Source: an uncultured Acidobacteriaceae bacterium (lineage in GTDB: Bacteria > Acidobacteriota > Terriglobia > Terriglobales > Acidobacteriaceae). From it: a stretch of DNA of 64,000 nucleotides. Shown piece after piece: positions 13,850-22,586 of this stretch. The position numbers and the translations under genes were made by a program. Under the pieces are notes generated by a model that was given only the letters and a program-made list of their open reading frames with translations, did not search any database and was not told where the DNA came from. Location of the stretch: assembly GCA_937879855.1 (NCBI GenBank), contig CALFMO010000041.1, positions 1 through 64,000 on the forward strand, given 5' to 3'. The number at the start of each line of letters is the position of its first letter. Position 1 is the stretch's first letter.

Positions 13850-16483
13850 CTAGGGAAAATCCACATCGAGAGAATAGATGTCCTGTGTGCTGACGTCACG
13901 CACGAAGATGCGCGAATCATCCGGCGCCTGCCCGCCCCACGACCCCCAGAAGCCAAAGTAGCGGCGCAGACCGCTTAAATCGCATACGTCCTCAGCAGTG
14001 TGTTGGCCGACTTTCACGCGATGGCACTTGGGATTGTCAGTGGCGAAGTTGTCGTAATAGACGTATTGACTGTCCTTCGACCAGTATGGGTAATTCACGT
14101 TTGGATCGCTCACCCAGTCAGACCATTTTTGTGTGCGGAAATCATATAGCATCAATTTCCTTGATCCTTCCGCGACGGTCGCAGACATGTAACGCCCATC
14201 CGGAGACCAGCGAGGAGAGAACAAGCCTTCGGAGCCCGCCAACTTGGAAACATGTCGGGTCTTAAGATCAACCAGCTGGACAACATTGGCAGCGGTGCTC
14301 ATGGAAGAAAGGCGTCCAAAGGCGAGCTGGGTACCGTCCGGAGACCAGGTTGCGTCAATTTCGCTGACGTTTTCCGGCAATAATTCCTCTGGCGCGCCGC
14401 CCTGCGCCGAAATTAGGAATATCTTCCAGGGTTTTCCCACCTCAGCGGAAATATATGCGATCTGCGTTCCGTCGGGCGACCAACTGGGAAGCGATGCTGC
14501 CGCCGGAGGATAAGTCAGCTGCAGTCGTTCGGCGCCATCCACGCGGCTGCGCCACAAGATGCCATCCGGAACAGAAGCGTAGGTGACCCACTTGCCGTCG
14601 CGGGTAAAGGCAAGATCAGTGGCAGAAATCCCTCCCATGAACGTGGCGAACTGCTTCGACGTGGCGTCGTAACGCACCAGTTCGCCGCGGGACTGGAAGC
14701 CCGCAGCAAAGAGTTTTCGGCCACTTACGTCGGGGAGTACCTTGGAGTACAAGATTGGGCCGGTGGTCAGCTGGACCGGCGTATGAGAAATTTTGCGGAA
14801 AATGCTGGTCGGTTCGGCAAGGGCGAAGATGTTGCTCTCTCGTCCCGTGCCACTCTCAAACACATAGTAACGGCCATCCTCCGTCCACCGGCCGCAGCAT
14901 TCGTTGGAGGGGGCGTGCCAATCCTTCAGTAGCTGATGCAGGTTGGAGCCGTCGGTTCGGACCTCCCACAGCGAGTTTGTGTTCGCCTGGCCCGCGATCG
15001 AAAGGCGAATGCGGCTTCCGTCGGAGGAAAAGACCACTCCGAACCCTGGTCCGGGCAACGATACAAGCAGGCGTGGTGAAGTTCCGTCAGCGTTTGCCAG
15101 GTATAAATTCGTCCCCTTCATGAACACCATCTGCTTGCCGTCGCGAGACCAACTCGCAGAATTTCCCTCGATATCGCCAAGGCGGCGCGGGGATCCAGCG
15201 GGCAGCGGCAAAGACCATAATGGCGATGCTCTGCTACCCGTGGAAGTAGCGCTATCGACCAGCAGCTGCGAATGGTCTGCGGAGATGTCTTGAATGAACA
15301 TCCTCGGGACTGGGGCTTTGATAAACGAGGTTTCACCTCCTGTAGTGGAGACCTGAGCTAGAGTCAAGCCTTCGGGGCGCCACTGAGTCACATAGACGCG
15401 CGCGCCATCAGTCAGCATGTTGCCCATGGGAACGCCGTCGTGCGTGATCTGCGTGGCGGCGGTAACTCTGGGTTGGCTCGCTGGAAGCAGATACCACACC
15501 ACTGCCGCCACAAGCAGTAATGCCGCGGAGGCAACCACCGGCCACAGCCAGCGGCGTTTAGCCTTTGGGGCCTGTGTTGCAGCTGCCACCGCAACACTCA
15601 CTCTTCCGGAGCTTGTGTCCCGCTTCAGCCGCTTCAAATCCGCTCGCATTTCAGCCGCGCTTTGGTAGCGAATCTCGCGGTCTTTTTCGAGCGCCTTGTG
15701 AATAATGTGGTCGAGCTCGGTCGGAAGATCAGGATTGAGCCGGAGCGGCGATGCAGGCTCCTTGTTCAGGACGGAATCGAAAATCGCGGCTGTGCTGTCG
15801 CCACGAAACGGAAGCATGCCGGTCGCCATCTCGTAAAGCACCGCGCCAAAAGAAAACAGGTCAGTACGGGCATCGAGATCCTTGCCCAGTGCCTGCTCCG
15901 GCGACATATAAGCCACGGTTCCCAGGGTGCTGCCGGGACTAGTGAGGTGGGGATCGTCAGGGCTAGCGACCGTAGCGCCGTCTGGTGTTGCCATCGAGCG
16001 TGTTTTCGCTAGGCCGAAATCTAGAATCTTGGCATGTCCTCGATCGGTGACAAACAGATTCGCCGGCTTGATATCGCGGTGAACAATTCCTTTGGCGTGG
16101 GCGACATCGAGCGCGTCCGCAATTTCGATGGCGAGATCTAGAAGCTTCTGCAGCTCTAACGGACGGCTTTGAATCACGTCGCGCAGAGTCTTGCCCTCCA
16201 AGTATTCCATCACCAGGAAAACCCGGCCCTCGTGCTCGCCAATTTCGTGAATGGTGCAGATGTTGGGATGATTCAGCGCCGACGAAGCGCGAGCTTCACG
16301 CCGGAGGCGTTCCAGCGCCTGCGCGTCGCTGGCCAGGGCATCGGGAAGGAACTTGAGCGCGACGAAGCGGCTGAGCTGGATGTCCTCAGCCTGATAAACC
16401 ACACCCATCCCACCGCCGCCGATTTTGCCTACAACGCGATAGTGGGAAACGGTTTGCCCGATTATTGATTGGGAGTCAGACAC
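13850..16483 (-). CDS. Membrane Ser/Thr protein kinase with TolB-type beta-propeller sensor
   Basis: From a GTG at 16483 the protein is 877 aa. Its kinase domain has IGGGGMGVVYQAED, VALKFL with the catalytic Lys, HRDIKPANL, DFGLA and a SPEQ activation loop, all intact. A Lys/Arg-rich stretch leads to one membrane helix (WLWPVVASAALLLVAAVVWYLL). The outer half is built from PD40/TolB-like repeats (LPSWSPDGTQIAYI, DATWSPDGTQLAFG, SPRWSPDGRYMSA), a probable beta propeller. I chose GTG because the family begins a few residues before the IGQTVSHY motif. The open frame runs to an ATG at 16594, whose extra 37 residues look non-conserved. It shares neither the sensor type nor the 22-bp element of kinases 1 and 2. 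Confidence 0.9.
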   Translation of the reverse strand: MSDSQSIIGQTVSHYRVVGKIGGGGMGVVYQAEDIQLSRFVALKFLPDALASDAQALERLRREARASSALNHPNICTIHEIGEHEGRVFLVMEYLEGKTLRDVIQSRPLELQKLLDLAIEIADALDVAHAKGIVHRDIKPANLFVTDRGHAKILDFGLAKTRSMATPDGATVASPDDPHLTSPGSTLGTVAYMSPEQALGKDLDARTDLFSFGAVLYEMATGMLPFRGDSTAAIFDSVLNKEPASPLRLNPDLPTELDHIIHKALEKDREIRYQSAAEMRADLKRLKRDTSSGRVSVAVAAATQAPKAKRRWLWPVVASAALLLVAAVVWYLLPASQPRVTAATQITHDGVPMGNMLTDGARVYVTQWRPEGLTLAQVSTTGGETSFIKAPVPRMFIQDISADHSQLLVDSATSTGSRASPLWSLPLPAGSPRRLGDIEGNSASWSRDGKQMVFMKGTNLYLANADGTSPRLLVSLPGPGFGVVFSSDGSRIRLSIAGQANTNSLWEVRTDGSNLHQLLKDWHAPSNECCGRWTEDGRYYVFESGTGRESNIFALAEPTSIFRKISHTPVQLTTGPILYSKVLPDVSGRKLFAAGFQSRGELVRYDATSKQFATFMGGISATDLAFTRDGKWVTYASVPDGILWRSRVDGAERLQLTYPPAAASLPSWSPDGTQIAYISAEVGKPWKIFLISAQGGAPEELLPENVSEIDATWSPDGTQLAFGRLSSMSTAANVVQLVDLKTRHVSKLAGSEGLFSPRWSPDGRYMSATVAEGSRKLMLYDFRTQKWSDWVSDPNVNYPYWSKDSQYVYYDNFATDNPKCHRVKVGQHTAEDVCDLSGLRRYFGFWGSWGGQAPDDSRIFVRDVSTQDIYSLDVDFP

Positions 16484-16491
16484 AGCGGCTA

Positions 16492-16497
16492 ATCTTA
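16492..16497 (-). promoter_or_regulatory. Possible -10 box of kinase 3
   Basis: TAAGAT on the minus strand, the same hexamer as in the other two kinase promoters, 8 bases before the chosen GTG. No good -35 hexamer stands 16-18 bases further. If used, the mRNA is nearly leaderless. Confidence 0.35.
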
Positions 16498-16599
16498 GCA
16501 GACGATCTCTTTCTCCACGCTGAGAAGTCATTCGGAGGCGCTTTAAGCGCTGCACGACTGCCACGCACTTCGATTTTGAGATTGTGATCGGCAAATCGC

Positions 16600-17013
16600 T
16601 TACTCCTCGTCATTATGACTGGCGTGCAAGCAATGGAAGCAGCGATAATGAGAGTCTGTCCCAAGCGAGGTTTGCTTGGGCAGGTGTAATTCCTTCTTGA
16701 TCTGAACGATCAGGTCTTTCCGTTTCAGGATGCATCTGTCGGCGAGAAGGGTGAACCGCTTGGTTTTCGTATCGCACATCACCCTGCCGCGAGCAAATTC
16801 TTCATACTCGGACTCCACCGGAGCTTTGCCAACCTGCTGCCAGCGTTTCCACACACGGATATGGCTGCTGGGGTAGTTCAGATGATCGCCATACCGTTCG
16901 CACTCGCTTACTGGGGCGCTGTCGATCAGCAATGCACCGTTGACCAACCAAAAAATTCCCAATCGCGCTTCTGTTTTGGATTTGTTCTTCTTGTCCGCTG
17001 CGGGTTTTGGCAT
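16600..17013 (-). CDS. Conserved hypothetical protein (137 aa)
   Basis: Not assigned a function. After a Lys-rich start the protein contains LGIFWLVNGALLIDSAPVSE, followed by a Trp/Tyr-rich region (SSHIRVWKRWQQVG) and a C-terminal Cys/His cluster (HYRCFHCLHASH). It has no signal peptide; the hydrophobic stretch is short. I recall similar proteins in acidobacterial genomes, which supports a real gene. It reads in the same direction as kinase 3, whose start lies 117 bases downstream, so co-transcription is possible. Confidence 0.7.
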   Translation of the reverse strand: MPKPAADKKNKSKTEARLGIFWLVNGALLIDSAPVSECERYGDHLNYPSSHIRVWKRWQQVGKAPVESEYEEFARGRVMCDTKTKRFTLLADRCILKRKDLIVQIKKELHLPKQTSLGTDSHYRCFHCLHASHNDEE

Positions 17014-17141
17014 CTAGCTGATCCTCCGTTCTGGCTGTGCTGAGTCTCAAGCTCGCGTGCTCAGTAAAGAAACAGATCAGGGGAACTTCAAGTCATACCC
17101 GAATCTCTGATATTGCTCCAACGTCAGAGTGCGGGTATGCA

Positions 17142-17300
17142 TCACGTCTTTTGGGGCTTCGGCCTGATCTTCAGCATCCAAACGTCCCCGTCTTCTACCT
17201 TCAGTACGCGGAACAAGGTGCCCTCTCGGTAGGCGACAATTCCTCCGTGCTCGACCATCTCATCCCTCATTGGCCAATCCCCGCTGTAAATAATTCGCAT
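17142..17300 (-). CDS. Possible small protein (52 aa), perhaps a fragment
   Basis: On the minus strand ATG at 17300 opens a 52-residue frame (YSGDWPMRDEMVEHGG, then VLKVEDGDVWMLKIRP) with protein-like composition. The frame stays open a further 24 codons upstream (to a TAG) without another ATG, so it may be the tail of a broken gene. A 21-residue frame (17077-17142) starts in overlap with its stop (TGATG), and a 92-residue frame (17267-17545) with a GTG start overlaps its beginning. No ribosome binding site is clear for any of them. Confidence 0.3.
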   Translation of the reverse strand: MRIIYSGDWPMRDEMVEHGGIVAYREGTLFRVLKVEDGDVWMLKIRPKPQKT

Positions 17301-17940
17301 CCAGTCAGCATTTTCCTGCCGACTACACTCTCGCAGAGTTCTTGCATCTGGTTCGATACTAGGTGACTAGTCTTGATGCGGAAAGATTGCCCTCTTCGTC
17401 TTCTTAAATTCCCCCCGATCCGGTCAAGATCAGCAAGTGTGAGACGGACTTCGTTCGCTATGGCGGCGTTCTTCTCGTCAACTTGCCGCAGCTGATCTTC
17501 GCCGCGAGAGACCAGCACAGCGACAGGGATTGATCGCTTTCGCACATCCGAACCAACTTGTCGATGTCATTTTCGCCGACAACAGCCTTCTCTTTTTGTT
17601 ATCGATTAACATTCGGGGCTCGACGGGCGCACCGCTGGAATCGCGAGGCAAGGATGAAATCGCCGTTCCGAGCGAGCTTTTCGCTGACACAAAGCCCATA
17701 AGTGTGGACTCTCATCGCTAAGCTTCCGCTGAACGAGGCGGAACGTTTCCTCGGCTGAGAGTTGGGCGATCCTAGCGAAGTCTGCCACGCCGAGCCGCTC
17801 TAAGATTTCTGTTCGTTTGAGCTTGCCTTCTCCCAGACAAAGAGGGCACTCGACGGTGTCAGTCAGTTGTTTTCACGTAGCCTCCCAGACGTTCGATTGA
17901 AGAAGGAAGAAATGGGGGAGACGATGCGGGACGCTTGCTG
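17301..17940. other. Region without an assignable gene
   Basis: Only short overlapping minus-strand frames occur, for example 17267-17545 (QLRQVDEKNAAIANEVRLTL) and 17606-17788 (ARIAQLSAEETFRLVQRKL). Some phrases look like coding sequence, but frames change repeatedly, as in decayed genes. No RNA gene or terminator seen. Confidence 0.3.
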
Positions 17941-18156
17941 CTATTTGCGCTTGATTAGCAAACCGGGATCAGCCGTGTTGATAGATACGAACTTGCCATG
18001 GTTGTCGCGGGTTGTGCCGAAATGTTCGCTTGTTCGGCCAAGAAACTCGCCCGGCTCGTCATGCACGATAGTGTCGAACGCGCCAGTGAATCCGGTTGTG
18101 ACCGAGCCGATGATGCGATGTTGTCCGTCGCGAACGTAAGTTTTCCTGAGTGACAT
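17941..18156 (-). CDS. Small conserved hypothetical protein (71 aa)
   Basis: A 71-residue protein opening SLRKTYVRDGQHRIIGSV, followed by TTGFTGAFDTIVHDEPGEF and LGRTSEHFGTTRDNHGKFVS. The pattern of short beta strands with turns suggests a compact fold. The start is an ATG preceded by GGGGAGGG seven bases upstream, a good site. I recall similar small proteins in acidobacterial accessory regions but no function. It reads away from the nested inverted repeat at 18171-18312. Confidence 0.65.
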   Translation of the reverse strand: MSLRKTYVRDGQHRIIGSVTTGFTGAFDTIVHDEPGEFLGRTSEHFGTTRDNHGKFVSINTADPGLLIKRK

Positions 18157-18170
18157 TTGCCCTCCCCTAT

Positions 18171-18312
18171 TGTTCTACCGTTCGCGTGCACGAAAAAGGT
18201 AGGGATTCCGCGGAATATTTTTGGAGCATGGCACGGAAGTCACATTTTCGTGTGATTACTCGAAGTTTTTCGGCCCGTTCCTACCTTTTTCAAGAGGTCG
18301 GCTGGTAGAACA
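18171..18312. repeat. Nested inverted repeat with internal palindrome
   Basis: Outer arms TGTTCTACC (18171-18179) and GGTAGAACA (18304-18312) enclose inner arms GAAAAAGGTAGG (18192-18203) and CCTACCTTTTTC (18280-18291), both perfect. Inside lie the perfect 12-bp palindrome ATTCCGCGGAAT (18205-18216) and CACA-TTTTCG-TGTG (18241-18254). The spacing between arms is symmetric: 12 bases on each side. It could be a recombination site, a tiny palindromic mobile element or a bidirectional terminator. Confidence 0.6.
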
Positions 18313-18326
18313 GAAGTGCGAGATCA

Positions 18327-18476
18327 ATGAGCGACAACCACAGGATCGAAGAAACGAGGATTGAGGCACTGATCGAAGAGCAATGCCGACTAGCATGTTC
18401 CAGGAATGTGATTGGCTCGCTCATCGTGGCTGGGTTGCTCAAGAAGAGGCTTGCGCTGTTGCCAATGAGGCAGTGA
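18327..18476 (+). CDS. Possible small protein (49 aa)
   Basis: An ATG at 18327 opens a 49-residue frame with a charged first half (HRIEETRIEALIEEQ) and a hydrophobic second half (SRNVIGSLIVAGLL). No clear ribosome binding site. It starts just outside the nested inverted repeat and precedes the broken recombinase. It may be real or chance. Confidence 0.25.
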   Translation: MSDNHRIEETRIEALIEEQCRLACSRNVIGSLIVAGLLKKRLALLPMRQ

Positions 18477-18592
18477 GGTAATTGATGTTCGATGTCGTCT
18501 GGAACGAACTGAATCTCTTGCCAAGCCCCCACCGAGCGGCTCCGCAGTTCCTCCTCCGTTGTTGTCACAACCGACTTGGAGAATCTCAACCA

Positions 18593-19229
18593 ATGAAAAA
18601 AGCAGCGATCTACGTTCGTATTTGACCCCGACCAGCACGTTGAATCACAGTTGTACGATCTTCGAGAGTTGGCGGCCCAGCGAGGATTCGAAGTCGTGCA
18701 CGAATACGAAGATCGTGGTGTTTGTGGAAGGAAGGCACGGCGCCCGGGTCTTGATCTCCAGATGGCTGATGCGCGGCGAAAGAAGTTCTCCGTCGTGCTG
18801 GTCGCTTTCGACCGAATTGCCAGGAGCACTCAGAATTTTCTGCACGTCATCGATGAGTGGAGAGTTTGGAAATCGAATTCATTTCTCGCGGCAACGGGGG
18901 ACGCGATGGAGCGACTTTTCATTACGATCAATCTCCGCGATTGCAGAATTGGAACGCTCTCTCGTTGTTGAGCGCGTCAAGTCTGGAATGCGCCGGGCAA
19001 GACTTGAAGGGCGGCAGATCGGCGCTCCCGGCTGGATGTCGACCGGGAGCAGGTCGTGTTGGATCGCCGTTCTGGTGTGTCACTGACTCAAGTCGCCAAG
19101 AAGCACGACATCTCTCGTGCAAGCGTTTGCCGCATGGTGAAGGAAGTCAACGAGATTTCCAATTCCGCTGTTGTTGCGTCTGCCGGAGATGCCGGGCAGC
19201 TATTCCAGCAAGCGGGAGCAGGACAATGA
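18593..19229 (+). pseudogene. Serine recombinase (resolvase/invertase), frameshifted
   Basis: Begins MKKAAIYVR, the strand with the family's N-terminal motif; a stop and frame change follow at once. The next frame gives ESQLYDLRELAAQRGFEV, then HEYEDRGVCG and VVLVAFDRIARSTQNFL, the resolvase catalytic core. Further frame changes give ISAIAELERSLVVERVKSG with MRRARLEGRQIG, and a C-terminal helix-turn-helix (LTQVAKKHDISRASVCRMVK) ending at 19229. At least three lesions separate the parts, and the segment with the nucleophilic Ser (normally YVRVS) is hit by the first, so it cannot work. The remains lie beside the palindromic site at 18171-18312. Confidence 0.8.
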
Positions 19230-19414
19230 CTCAAGACACCAAGGACAAGCGGATCGGGGCTGGCAACGATGAGAGCTACAGCAAGGTCTTCGTAGTGTGC
19301 GGTGGTGGCGCATCATTGCGACAATGCCTGATCTGCGAGCGCGTATTCTCCCGGCAGGACTCTTTCGAGCATTCCAAGTTTCCTTGTCACCCGCCAGCGC
19401 CTACTGCGAACTGA
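19226..19414 (+). CDS. Small hypothetical protein with Cys/His cluster (62 aa)
   Basis: ATG at 19226 overlaps the stop of the recombinase remnant (ATGA), with GGGAG upstream. The 62-residue product is charged at the N-terminus and contains CLICERVFSRQDSFEHSKF followed by Cys-His. The CxxC then HxxxxxCH spacing resembles a small zinc-binding knuckle. I do not recognise the family. Its translational coupling to the recombinase suggests it was part of the same mobile module. Confidence 0.45.
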   Translation: MTQDTKDKRIGAGNDESYSKVFVVCGGGASLRQCLICERVFSRQDSFEHSKFPCHPPAPTAN

Positions 19415-19417
19415 GCA

Positions 19418-19747
19418 ATGATAATCGACACGAACTCTATGAACAGACAATTTCAATTCCGACTTAATGGTCTCATCATAACGCACCTAAAAGTGCGTCC
19501 GGTTTTCACTTTCGGAGCCACAGAGAAGTGGGAACTTGTCGCCTGCCACGAGACGCTCGGCGAATTCGCCATCGACGACAATGACGGACTCGCTGATCCT
19601 GCGCTCACGCCCTTCATACTTGAAGTGCGGGACGTGTCGATTCCGCCCATTGAGCGCCGATTCCTTTTGAACAAGGGCTGGAGGCGGATGACTACCAGCC
19701 AGTGTCTCGCGTTGCTTGAGTCGGCTGGGGTGATCGACAGGCAATGA
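19418..19747 (+). CDS. Hypothetical protein (109 aa)
   Basis: Follows the previous small gene by 3 bases. It encodes a mixed beta/alpha protein (RPVFTFGATEKWELVACHE, later VRDVSIPPIERRFLLNKGW) with a helical end. Either the ATG at 19418 or that at 19439 could be the start; neither has a clear ribosome binding site. No membrane or signal segment. Function unknown; the context is the decayed recombinase module. Confidence 0.45.
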   Translation: MIIDTNSMNRQFQFRLNGLIITHLKVRPVFTFGATEKWELVACHETLGEFAIDDNDGLADPALTPFILEVRDVSIPPIERRFLLNKGWRRMTTSQCLALLESAGVIDRQ

Positions 19748-20257
19748 TGCTCTGCCCTGAGGCGAGCGTCCTAGTATGGGTGGCTACAATTGCAAACTTT
19801 TCCCGAAGCATCCTTGATGCAGCTAATGAAGTAGCTCAACACTTTGGAATGACGTTGACCATCAAGCACAACTCCTGTCCCCGGCTCACGGCTTGTAGTG
19901 AGATTTTCGTGCTTTCTCTCCCCTAGCGCGTCTTCCTGCCATGATACGAGAGGTTATGTTCGAGAAATAAGGATTCGAACGCCTCAGGAAGCAGCCACCG
20001 CGAACGGCGTCCGCCGTCCGCCGTCCTTGGTCAATACGATTGCTTCGCGTTCAGTGGGTAAGATTCCCGCCTTCAATCCTGACTTGGAGTCGCGGGTAGC
20101 GCCCTGCGAAGTCTACTCGGCTTGGCTGGCCGCGAATGACTGCCGTCTGCCAAGCCGCTTTATTTAGGCGGGACTAGTTTGTCAATCCTAGCTCGTCGGT
20201 TCTGACGAAATCGACCGTCATTGTGCAATTTTCCCCGAGGGTGCAATTGCTATCGTG
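19748..20257. other. Region without an assignable gene
   Basis: Short frames only. Includes a small GCCGTCCGCC-type repeat at about 20006-20022. No tRNA, terminator or promoter recognised. Confidence 0.3.
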
Positions 20258-20434
20258 TCACAGGCCTTTGACCGTGGCTTCGGTAGCAAAAGCAAGGCTC
20301 CCACGAGCTGCAGGGTGGACCGCGGAAGCTGCTTCGAGGGCACAGAGTTGCGTGAGAGCGTAGCCCGCATAGTTGTAGGTGTGTCCATCGACGATGTCGA
20401 CAGTGTAAAGCGAGAGGCCATTCTTAGTATTCAT
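20258..20434 (-). pseudogene. C-terminal gene remnant, possibly of a saccharopine dehydrogenase-like protein
   Basis: From ATG 20434 the frame encodes 58 residues including VDIVDGHTYNYAGYALTQLC and LEAASAVHPAARGSLAFATE. The phrase resembles the C-terminal part of saccharopine-dehydrogenase-like oxidoreductases, but the N-terminal nucleotide-binding part is absent; upstream the frame continues into sequence without recognisable homology. It is either a small gene of unknown function or, more likely, a remnant. The family assignment is weak. Confidence 0.3.
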
Positions 20435-20855
20435 TTGTTTCCTTAATCGTTTGAGGTTGGAAGCTCGATCCTTTAGGAATGCTTCCATCTGGTTCAATAC
20501 TGATAAATGAACCTTCGCCGATCCTAAATGCGCGTTCAGCAGTAAAAATATTGTCCGGCAGCTGGGAAGTCGAACTATGCGAACAAGGGACAAATAGGAA
20601 TCAGAACGATCACAGTCGCCGCCTGCCGTTATGTGGGGAAATTCTTGCACCAGTGGACCCGGCCTATCGTCACCTTTGATTCAGCTGCAATAGTTGACAA
20701 GATTGATCCACCGACCCCCAAAGCGTGCTCCGCTGCACTGACAACCTCTGGCCCAGCCGTCAAGGGCTCGGGAAAGGTAGTGAGACGGTGCAGAGTTGGA
20801 GGCGCTGAAGCTGATATTGGACGAAAGCGTTCGAGCAGCTACAAGGAGGAATGGG
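20435..20855. other. Region upstream of the 576-aa gene
   Basis: No gene seen. It should contain the promoter of the following gene, but no convincing -35/-10 pair stood out. Confidence 0.3.
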
Positions 20856-22586
20856 ATGTCGGACGAATTCAATAACGCCGATGGCCAAGGACAACCTGAG
20901 GCCAACACAGAATCTGACCGGTCTAGCCCGCCCTCGAGTGGCACGGTTGAGTCCGGGGACTCCCCGAGGTCATCGAAGTTCAGAAGTTCGGAGGCAGCAG
21001 GTCAGGTGTCGACGGACCAAAAGCAGCCTCAAGAGGAGCTTCGCTTAGAGGCTGAGTCCCAGCAAAGTAGCCCTGTCGCGCAAACGACTGCTGACGCCGC
21101 GCCGGGACAGTCCGACACGCCACTTATTGGACAAGACGTGTTAGCCCAGGGAACGTCCGGGTCTGTCACTCGAGCCGAGGAAGAAGCAAAGCCAGCGGAA
21201 AATCAACTTGGTTTAAACGAAACGAGTGAATTTACGAAAATAGAACCTGTCGACATGGAGTCCGCAGTAGAAAGGGCCGTGCTGGGGCACGGCGAATATT
21301 TCGGAAGAGGGTACGTCCAAAACCAGGAGGACGTTGGTTTTCAACCTAGCGAGACGCACGATCTTGTGAGGCGAGGAGAGCAGATCTATTTTTCCGTCAT
21401 TCGATGGCAGGGTTCCACCCCAACCTTGACCATTTACCCTGACGGAATCAACTTCAGAGGTAAGCCAATTGTTTTCCCCCAGCTACCGCCCGCGCTATAC
21501 AAATCGATTCTTCTGCCAACGGATGTAGGGGTCCACTATGCGGCCCGAGAGGTTTTCGACAACATTTTAACTCTTCTGAAACGCCTTCCTTTACTGTCAG
21601 AGCGGGAATGCCAGCTGCTGACCTTCTGGTGTATCGCAAGTTGGTTCCCGGACGTTTTGCATTTCATTCCCCGGCTTACGATCACGGGTCCCAAATACGC
21701 CGCTGATTTGCTGTTTCGAATGTTGCGAACCGTTTGCCGTAGACCAGTGTTGCTGGCCGGCATGAACCCCGCAGTACTAAAATTAATTCCAATTAGCGAG
21801 CTCCTGCCCACACTCTTTATCCTTGAAACCAGTCTGAACAAGCGCGTCGCAGACTTGCTGAACGGTTTAGATCAGGATGGCTATCTGGTTGCAAGTGGCG
21901 GGCAAATGCGGGAATGTTACTGCGTGAAGTGCATTTACCTGGGCGAAGAATACGCGCAGATTTCGGATTTGGACGGAATTCACGTTCATCTCTCCCGCAA
22001 CGCATCGTTGCCCGATCGGCTGATTCCGTCCGATTCGACCGTTGAAACATTGCAGAATCAGCTCTTGACTTATCGCACATTCAACCTTGATCGCGTCAGA
22101 GCATCGGAATTCACTGCCAACGATCTTGTGCCACAATTCGATGCGATGGCCCGGCAGCTTGGATCCGCTATCCTCGACGATTTCGTTTTGCAAGAGCTAG
22201 TTGTCGAAGGTTTGAAAGATCTAAGTGAGCAGGCCCGCGTCGATCGGGGCAGCAGTCTGAAGAGTGTGGTTGTGCGAGCCGTTCTCTCCCACTGTCATAG
22301 CGATCAGCAGCGGGTATTTACGCATCAAATTGCTACTACAGTTAACGACATATATAGGGAAGAGGGCGAATCATTGAAAGTGCGCAGTGAGACCGTTGGA
22401 CACGTGCTCAAGAACCTTGGGTTATACAGCCGGCGGCTTGGCAGCGAGGGTCGAGGATTAGTGCTTGATACTTCTACGCAACTTCGAGCACACGCCCTGA
22501 GTCTGTCCTATGAAGTGCTTCCGGAAGCGCCAGCATGTGGGCACTGTCAAGAAGTCCAAATGCAACAAGAGAGACCACTTATGTAG
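20856..22586 (+). CDS. Large hypothetical protein, likely degenerate P-loop ATPase (576 aa)
   Basis: ATG 20856 is chosen because AAGGAGG stands 8 bases before it; the frame is open a little further upstream. Residues 1-125 are low-complexity, rich in Ser, Gln and Glu. The core (about 250-430) runs LTFWCIASWFPDVLHFIPRL, TITGPKYAADLLFRML, CRRPVLLAGMNPAVL, PTLFILETS, LLNGLDQDGYLV. This order parallels mobile-element DUF3631-type ATPases (SPxxxxGKTTLLD, CRRPLPTANITPAALF, PTLLIDEAD). The Walker A Gly-Lys-Thr and the Walker B Asp-Glu are absent, so ATP hydrolysis is unlikely. The last 120 residues may bind nucleic acid. The relationship is inferred from motif order only. Confidence 0.6.
   Translation: MSDEFNNADGQGQPEANTESDRSSPPSSGTVESGDSPRSSKFRSSEAAGQVSTDQKQPQEELRLEAESQQSSPVAQTTADAAPGQSDTPLIGQDVLAQGTSGSVTRAEEEAKPAENQLGLNETSEFTKIEPVDMESAVERAVLGHGEYFGRGYVQNQEDVGFQPSETHDLVRRGEQIYFSVIRWQGSTPTLTIYPDGINFRGKPIVFPQLPPALYKSILLPTDVGVHYAAREVFDNILTLLKRLPLLSERECQLLTFWCIASWFPDVLHFIPRLTITGPKYAADLLFRMLRTVCRRPVLLAGMNPAVLKLIPISELLPTLFILETSLNKRVADLLNGLDQDGYLVASGGQMRECYCVKCIYLGEEYAQISDLDGIHVHLSRNASLPDRLIPSDSTVETLQNQLLTYRTFNLDRVRASEFTANDLVPQFDAMARQLGSAILDDFVLQELVVEGLKDLSEQARVDRGSSLKSVVVRAVLSHCHSDQQRVFTHQIATTVNDIYREEGESLKVRSETVGHVLKNLGLYSRRLGSEGRGLVLDTSTQLRAHALSLSYEVLPEAPACGHCQEVQMQQERPLM

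Noticed and set aside
16484..16594. Upstream ATG (16594) as start of kinase 3
   Set aside because: The extra 37 residues are not kinase-like, and the -10 hexamer lies inside that stretch. The GTG at 16483 fits the family start.
19960..19985. GGATTCGAAC, like the reverse of a tRNA T-loop
   Set aside because: The flanking bases do not pair into a T-stem and no other tRNA arms are found nearby.
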